Origin: Acidobacteriaceae bacterium
GTDB taxonomy: Bacteria > Acidobacteriota > Terriglobia > Terriglobales > Acidobacteriaceae
Length of the DNA stretch: 17,011 nt
Assembly: GCA_025462785.1 (NCBI GenBank)
Contig: JAOAPG010000259.1
Coordinates: 1-17,011 of the forward strand
Direction: 5' to 3'
The stretch's first letter is position 1. Each line of letters starts with the position of its first letter. This document shows positions 13,178 to 17,011 of this stretch, one piece after another. Under the pieces are notes generated by a model that was not told where the DNA came from, made no database searches, and saw nothing but the letters and a program-made list of their open reading frames with translations. The position numbers were made by a program, and so were the translations under genes.

Positions 13178-13534
13178 TCACACGTAAGACTTTACAATCC
13201 AATTCGCAATGTTCTGCGTGAAGCGCGCCGCAACGGCTGTGCGTCCGCCGTTATATTGAAGAGCGACAACACAGGCATCCGTATCCAACGTGCCATCGGA
13301 GTTTTGCAGGTGCAACATATCCGCGAACTCCAAAGGCAGTTCCGAAGTAAACAGCACCTCACGCGGCGTGCCGAATTCTATTACCGTGCTTTCAGAAATA
13401 GGCGTTCCCTGCCCACTGACCCGGGTTAACTGAACGGGAATGCGCACGGGAGCCGCATCAGCGAAAAACTTGGCTAATTTTCCAGTCAAGCTTTCGGTTG
13501 ATGAGCGTGCGCGAGCTGTAGCTTCTTTGGACAC
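13178..13534 (-). CDS. PilZ-like small protein without c-di-GMP motifs
   Basis: A 118-residue protein starting at GTG (complement of 13532-13534) behind GGAGAG. Residues about 30-115 form alternating strands (VRIPVQLTRVS, STVIEFGTPREVLFTSELPL, DACVVALQYNGGRTAVAARF) ending in an aromatic NWIVKSYV. The pattern resembles PilZ-type barrels common in acidobacteria, but neither RxxxR nor [D/N]xSxxG is present, so c-di-GMP binding is not expected. PilZ-like is a judgement by eye; unknown beta-barrel is the safe label. It is the first gene of the block that follows the NtrC-type regulator on the same strand, and a sigma-54-like site lies about 95 bases upstream. Confidence 0.78.
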   Translation of the reverse strand: MSKEATARARSSTESLTGKLAKFFADAAPVRIPVQLTRVSGQGTPISESTVIEFGTPREVLFTSELPLEFADMLHLQNSDGTLDTDACVVALQYNGGRTAVAARFTQNIANWIVKSYV

Positions 13535-13628
13535 GAACTCTCCAGCCTGCGATTCTGACGTAGCCCGGGTTCTCAGGTCTGCCGGTTAGCATGGCTTGAG
13601 TACCCAGACTGCATCACAAGGGATACAC

Positions 13629-13644
13629 TGCACGGCGTTGGCCA
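13629..13644 (-). promoter_or_regulatory. Candidate sigma-54 (-24/-12) promoter
   Basis: The minus strand reads TGGCCAACGCCGTGCA. It has the invariant GG and GC with the required 10-base spacing, and matches 8 of the 12 specified positions of TGGCACG-N4-TTGCW. It lies in the 268-base gap between the sigma-54 activator gene and the PilZ-like gene it would transcribe. Apart from this site and two TCTCAGA direct repeats (13740-13746 and 13758-13764) I see nothing in the gap. Confidence 0.3.
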
Positions 13645-13802
13645 AAAAAGCTCTACGAGCGAGCATTCCTAAGTTGCTGATTATGAAAGCACAAGTTGAG
13701 TCATTCGACCTTGAGAGGGCTGGAGCGTTGGTCTGCATGTCTCAGATTGATACACATTCTCAGAGGATTGGAGGCCGAGTTAAAAGCATTTAAGAGTTGC
13801 AT

Positions 13803-15212
13803 TTACTGCAAAGCCTGACTTTGTGGTGCAAGAACCTCGTGGCCCTGGATGTTATAGCGCTTCAACTTGCGATACAAAGTGGCGCGGCTAATTCCCAACA
13901 TCTTCCCAGCTAGGATTTTGTCGCCCTTCACCTGTTCGAAGACGCGCTGGATGGTTGCCCGCTCAATGTCTTCCAAATCTGTAGTGGAAAGTCCCGCCGG
14001 AGGAGCAATTCCGCCGGACTCCAAAGGAGATGATGAAGAAGCAATCGACGGGGGCAAATCCGAGAGGTCAAGAATCTGCTTGCTGCCTAGAGCAACCGCT
14101 CTTTCGACGCAGTTCTCCAGTTCGCGCACATTTCCCGGCCACTCGTATTGCAACAAGCATTTCATCGCCGAGTTGGAGACTTGGATAGAATCGCCTTCCG
14201 CGTATCGATCAAGGAACCAATGCACCAGCATCGGGATGTCGGAGCGCCGCTCGCGCAAGGAGGGCAGATGCACGGTGACAACGTTGAGCCGGAAGTAGAG
14301 ATCCTTGCGGAAGGTGCCGTTCTTGTATTCGGCTTCCAAATCCCGGTTTGTGGCGGCGATGACGCGAACGTCCACCTTGATTTTCTGATTGCCTCCGACT
14401 GGGCGCACTTCTTTTTCCTGCAGGACTCGGAGAAGTTTGGCCTGCATCTCAAGCGGCAATTCTCCAATTTCATCTAAAAAGATGGTCCCTCCGCTTGCCG
14501 ATTGAAATAAGCCAGGCCGGGAGCGGATTGCTCCCGTGAACGCGCCTTTCTCATAACCGAAAAGTTCGCTTTCGATCAGTGTGGGCACAAGCGATCCGCA
14601 ATCCACGGCCACAAACGGCCGATTGGCCAACGAGCCTCTAAAATGGATAGCCCTTGCGACCAACTCCTTGCCCGTGCCGCTCTCTCCCGTGATCAGCACC
14701 GGGGTCCGGGTGTCTTTCAGGCGCGAAATCATCCGCAGAACGTCTTGGATTTTCGCCGAAGATCCGACGATTCCGTGCAGCTCCGTCTCGGTATCTACTC
14801 GCTCCCGCAAAAACTCGTTCTCTTCCACCAGACGTATTTTGTCGGCCATCCGGCGCAGGAATAAACGTAGTTCTTCGAGCGGCGAGAATGGCTTGCTGAT
14901 GTAGTCATAAGCCCCCAGCTTCATCGCTTGTACCGCAGTTTCGACTGAGCCATGCCCGGTCATCACCGCGACTTCGGTGCGCGGCAGCATTTTTTTCACA
15001 CGTTCGAGGAATTCAAGCCCGGACATGTTGGGCATAATCATGTCGGTCAGGATGATGTGTGCCGGCTGATCTTCGAGTACAGTCAGCGCAGCTTCACCAC
15101 TTTGCGCCTCCATACACATAAAGCCCAGCGCCTCGCCAACCGTCATACAGAGTCTGCGGATGCTCTCTTCGTCATCTACGATCAACAATCGAATTCTCAG
15201 ATCATCCGTCAC
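13803..15212 (-). CDS. NtrC-family sigma-54-dependent response regulator
   Basis: A 469-residue activator in three parts. The receiver (about 7-120) has D13/D14, phosphoacceptor D57 in ILTDMIMP, T85 and K107. The AAA+ domain (about 146-385) has Walker A GESGTGKE (176-183), the sigma-54-contacting GAFTGA loop (223-228), Walker B GGTIFLDE (241-248) and an arginine-finger region (FRKDLYFRLN). A Fis-type helix-turn-helix ends it (about 415-452, LAGKMLGISRATLYRKLKRY). It couples ATP hydrolysis to open-complex formation at sigma-54 promoters when phosphorylated. It starts at GTG overlapping the receiver gene's stop by four bases (GTGA), so it is the output of the kinase-receiver operon upstream. 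Targets are unknown; the nearest candidate is at 13629-13644. Confidence 0.97.
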   Translation of the reverse strand: MTDDLRIRLLIVDDEESIRRLCMTVGEALGFMCMEAQSGEAALTVLEDQPAHIILTDMIMPNMSGLEFLERVKKMLPRTEVAVMTGHGSVETAVQAMKLGAYDYISKPFSPLEELRLFLRRMADKIRLVEENEFLRERVDTETELHGIVGSSAKIQDVLRMISRLKDTRTPVLITGESGTGKELVARAIHFRGSLANRPFVAVDCGSLVPTLIESELFGYEKGAFTGAIRSRPGLFQSASGGTIFLDEIGELPLEMQAKLLRVLQEKEVRPVGGNQKIKVDVRVIAATNRDLEAEYKNGTFRKDLYFRLNVVTVHLPSLRERRSDIPMLVHWFLDRYAEGDSIQVSNSAMKCLLQYEWPGNVRELENCVERAVALGSKQILDLSDLPPSIASSSSPLESGGIAPPAGLSTTDLEDIERATIQRVFEQVKGDKILAGKMLGISRATLYRKLKRYNIQGHEVLAPQSQALQ

Positions 15213-15616
15213 AGGGCTTTCCCCATGGTTTGTTCCACCACCGTGATGAACTGCTGCACGCGGAAGGGCTTCTCAACACAGGGAGCACCGGTTTTCTGAA
15301 GCGTAGCCACGGTATCTTCATTGGCGATGTCGCCGGTGATGAACACAATACGAGAGGCTAGTTCGGGACGATACCGCGCGACCCAGGCGTGAACATCGGC
15401 GCCATCGACGCCCCCGGGAGTACGCATATCGGAGACTACTCCGAGGAAATCGCCCGATTCGAGAAGTCGCAACCCATCGACTCCCGATTGGCTGCACACC
15501 ACCGAATAGCCGCTACGCTCAAGCGCGGCGCGAACATAGCTCATGACGGCTGGTTCATCTTCAATGAGCAAAACAGGTAAGAGTTCAGGTTTCAGGGCTC
15601 GCATTGGCATTGTCAT
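15209..15616 (-). CDS. Stand-alone receiver-domain protein
   Basis: A 135-residue single receiver domain with all key residues: E19/D20 in VLLIEDE, phosphoacceptor D63 in VVSDMRTPGG, T94 in FITGD and K116 in CVEKPF. I place the start at the ATG at 15616 because it forms an ATGA overlap with the stop of the upstream kinase gene. The frame is open further upstream, but that is antisense-like coding inside the kinase. With no output domain it probably serves as a phosphate relay, sink or allosteric partner for the kinase, as in HK-REC-NtrC operons. Its own stop overlaps the next gene's start (GTGA). Confidence 0.92.
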   Translation of the reverse strand: MTMPMRALKPELLPVLLIEDEPAVMSYVRAALERSGYSVVCSQSGVDGLRLLESGDFLGVVSDMRTPGGVDGADVHAWVARYRPELASRIVFITGDIANEDTVATLQKTGAPCVEKPFRVQQFITVVEQTMGKAL

Positions 15617-17011
15617 TGCTGCGTCACTCCAGCGGCCATCCCTACGGAGGCCAGTTCTGAGGCGGAAGGCAAACGAACAATAAAGGTCGCGCCCTCGCCG
15701 TCTTCGTTGTTTCGGCAAAGAATTTCACCGCCGTGCTCGCGCACGATTCCATAACAGATGCTGAGACCAAGTCCGGTTCCCTCGCCAACTTCTTTGGTCG
15801 TAAAGAAAGGATCAAAGATGCGTTCAGGGAACGATATCCCGTGTCCGTTATCACGGAACGATATCTCAACAAAGCTATCTTGCTTGACGGTCGTGATTTC
15901 GATTCTGGCAGGGCTCACTGTTGCCCGCACCGCGTCATACGCATTGTTCACAATATTCAAAAACACTTGTTGCAGCTGATGAGCATCGCCGATCACGTAG
16001 GGCAAATCCTGATCTAAGTGCTCTATGACGTCAACACCGCGGCTGTGAAAATCGTACGCGCGGAGCTGCAGAGTACGTCGCAAAACCGCATTTAGCTGTA
16101 CCGGCTTACGCTGAGGAGGCATTTGCCGCGCGAAGCTCAACAGATTTTGCACGATCTGCTTGGTGCGCTGGGCTTCCTGCAGAATCACTCGCAAGTCTTT
16201 GCGGGCGCTCTCCGGTACGTCATGATTCTCCATCAGCAGATCGGCAAAGCCGAGTATGGCTGTAAGCGGATTGTTTACCTCGTGAGCTACTCCTGAGACC
16301 AGTTGGCCGACAGCCGCCATTTTTTCCGCGTGCACCAGCTTCGCCTGCAAAGTCGCCGCATCGGTGATGTCGCTCATGACAACGACGATGCTGGTGACGC
16401 CTCCCTGCTCATCGCGCATGGGACTTAAGTTAACGGAGAACTGTCCGACTCGCCCGTCAGTACGGAGAACCTGCAAATCTAAATTGTCGACTTGATTGCC
16501 AGCCGCTATCGCGGTAAAAGCTTCGTTTAATACTGCGCGTCGGGCGGGCAGAACCAAGTCCTCGAGCGGCCTCCCAAGAATGAATTTCTGTTCGTAACCC
16601 ATGTCGTACCAGCGGCGGTTCGCATAGCTGACAATTCCAGCCGTATCGGCGACGAGGATAAGACTTTGCGTGTTATTAAGAATTTTGCCGGAGAAGTCCC
16701 GCTCTCGCTGCAATTCCGACTGAAAAGCCTTGAGTCCGCTGATATCGAGCATCAGACCGCGATACTGCAGGATGCGGCCTTGCCCATCCCGCACCGAGAA
16801 AGAATTAATGAGTACATGAACGAGCGAACCATCTTTACGCCGGAGAGTTTCCTCGTGATTGCGTAATATTCCATGCGCCGTCATGTATCCAACTAACTCG
16901 TCATGGCGCTCGGCCGAAAAGTACACGGTGGTACGAATGTCGGCATGCAGAAGTTCTTCGCGGCTGTTGTAGCCAAGCATCCGTACGAGTGCGTCATTGA
17001 CTTCAACAAAT
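15613..17011 (-). CDS. PAS-PAS sensor histidine kinase, 5' end beyond the right edge
   Basis: The frame is open to the edge; 466 residues are visible, numbered here from the codon at 17010-17008. They begin inside a PAS domain (FVEVNDALVRMLGY, to about 92). A second PAS follows (about 110-217), then HisKA with phospho-acceptor His243 in GVAHEVNNPLTAILG, an NtrB-like H box. The ATPase domain has the N box (LNIVNNAYDA), G1 (DNGHG, 387-391), F box (FDPFFTTK) and G2 (EGTGLGLS). No membrane helix is visible, so the visible part is cytoplasmic. The ATG at 16980 lies within the first PAS and is not the start. It is translationally coupled to the receiver gene (ATGA), and the NtrC-type regulator follows. 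Confidence 0.97.
   Translation of the reverse strand, partial: FVEVNDALVRMLGYNSREELLHADIRTTVYFSAERHDELVGYMTAHGILRNHEETLRRKDGSLVHVLINSFSVRDGQGRILQYRGLMLDISGLKAFQSELQRERDFSGKILNNTQSLILVADTAGIVSYANRRWYDMGYEQKFILGRPLEDLVLPARRAVLNEAFTAIAAGNQVDNLDLQVLRTDGRVGQFSVNLSPMRDEQGGVTSIVVVMSDITDAATLQAKLVHAEKMAAVGQLVSGVAHEVNNPLTAILGFADLLMENHDVPESARKDLRVILQEAQRTKQIVQNLLSFARQMPPQRKPVQLNAVLRRTLQLRAYDFHSRGVDVIEHLDQDLPYVIGDAHQLQQVFLNIVNNAYDAVRATVSPARIEITTVKQDSFVEISFRDNGHGISFPERIFDPFFTTKEVGEGTGLGLSICYGIVREHGGEILCRNNEDGEGATFIVRLPSASELASVGMAAGVTQQ

Noticed and set aside
13596..13793. Plus-strand open frame of 65 codons in the gap after the NtrC-type gene
   Set aside because: There is no ribosome site or recognisable protein character, and all genes around it run on minus.
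1..17011. CRISPR arrays, tRNA or rRNA genes, insertion sequences, integrases, replication origins
   Set aside because: I saw no regularly spaced identical repeats, no cloverleaf candidates, no transposase or integrase motifs and no terminal inverted repeats.

Overview
The window looks like chromosomal DNA from a soil-type bacterium of moderate GC content, most likely an Acidobacteriota of the Terriglobia/Koribacter kind. This is inferred from gene content: many two-component and PilZ genes, an AhpC of the three-cysteine actinobacterial type paired with AhpD, and small secreted LTxxQ-like proteins. No rRNA or tRNA is present to confirm it.

Left part (1-2.7 kb). The start of an exported or membrane protein runs off the left edge on the minus strand behind a near-consensus promoter. 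A plus-strand pair follows: a PilZ protein with intact c-di-GMP motifs, then a NarL/LuxR-type regulator whose receiver has lost its phosphoacceptor Asp. A bidirectional terminator separates this pair from a minus-strand PIN toxin/ribbon-helix-helix antitoxin module. A small two-helix membrane protein comes next.

Middle (2.7-7.3 kb). pruA (P5C dehydrogenase, minus) is divergent from an oxidative-stress operon on plus: a Fur/PerR-type regulator with its own operator over a good -10, then ahpC, ahpD and an rmlD/rfbD-like reductase coupled to ahpD by a TAATG overlap. A hairpin closes the operon.

Right part (7.3-17 kb, all minus strand) is a dense signalling region. Read in transcription order from the right edge, it begins with a PAS-PAS histidine kinase (cut by the edge), a stand-alone receiver and an NtrC-type sigma-54 activator, joined by ATGA and GTGA overlaps. 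After a 268-bp gap holding a sigma-54-like site come a PilZ-like protein lacking c-di-GMP motifs, a 331-aa protein of unknown family, and a degenerate receiver fused to a histidine-containing DHp domain without an ATPase domain. Two small secreted proteins follow: one is a tandem repeat of an 'FRDG-YLG' unit behind helically phased TTTAC repeats, the other an apparently frameshifted Spy/LTxxQ-like protein. The block ends with an orthodox sensor kinase and OmpR-family regulator pair.

The most unusual material is the 10.2-13.5 kb block. It combines a kinase-like protein without a catalytic domain, an unknown family, a non-canonical PilZ-like protein and secreted repeat proteins, placed between two complete two-component systems. 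A single signalling circuit is an inference, not something the sequence proves.
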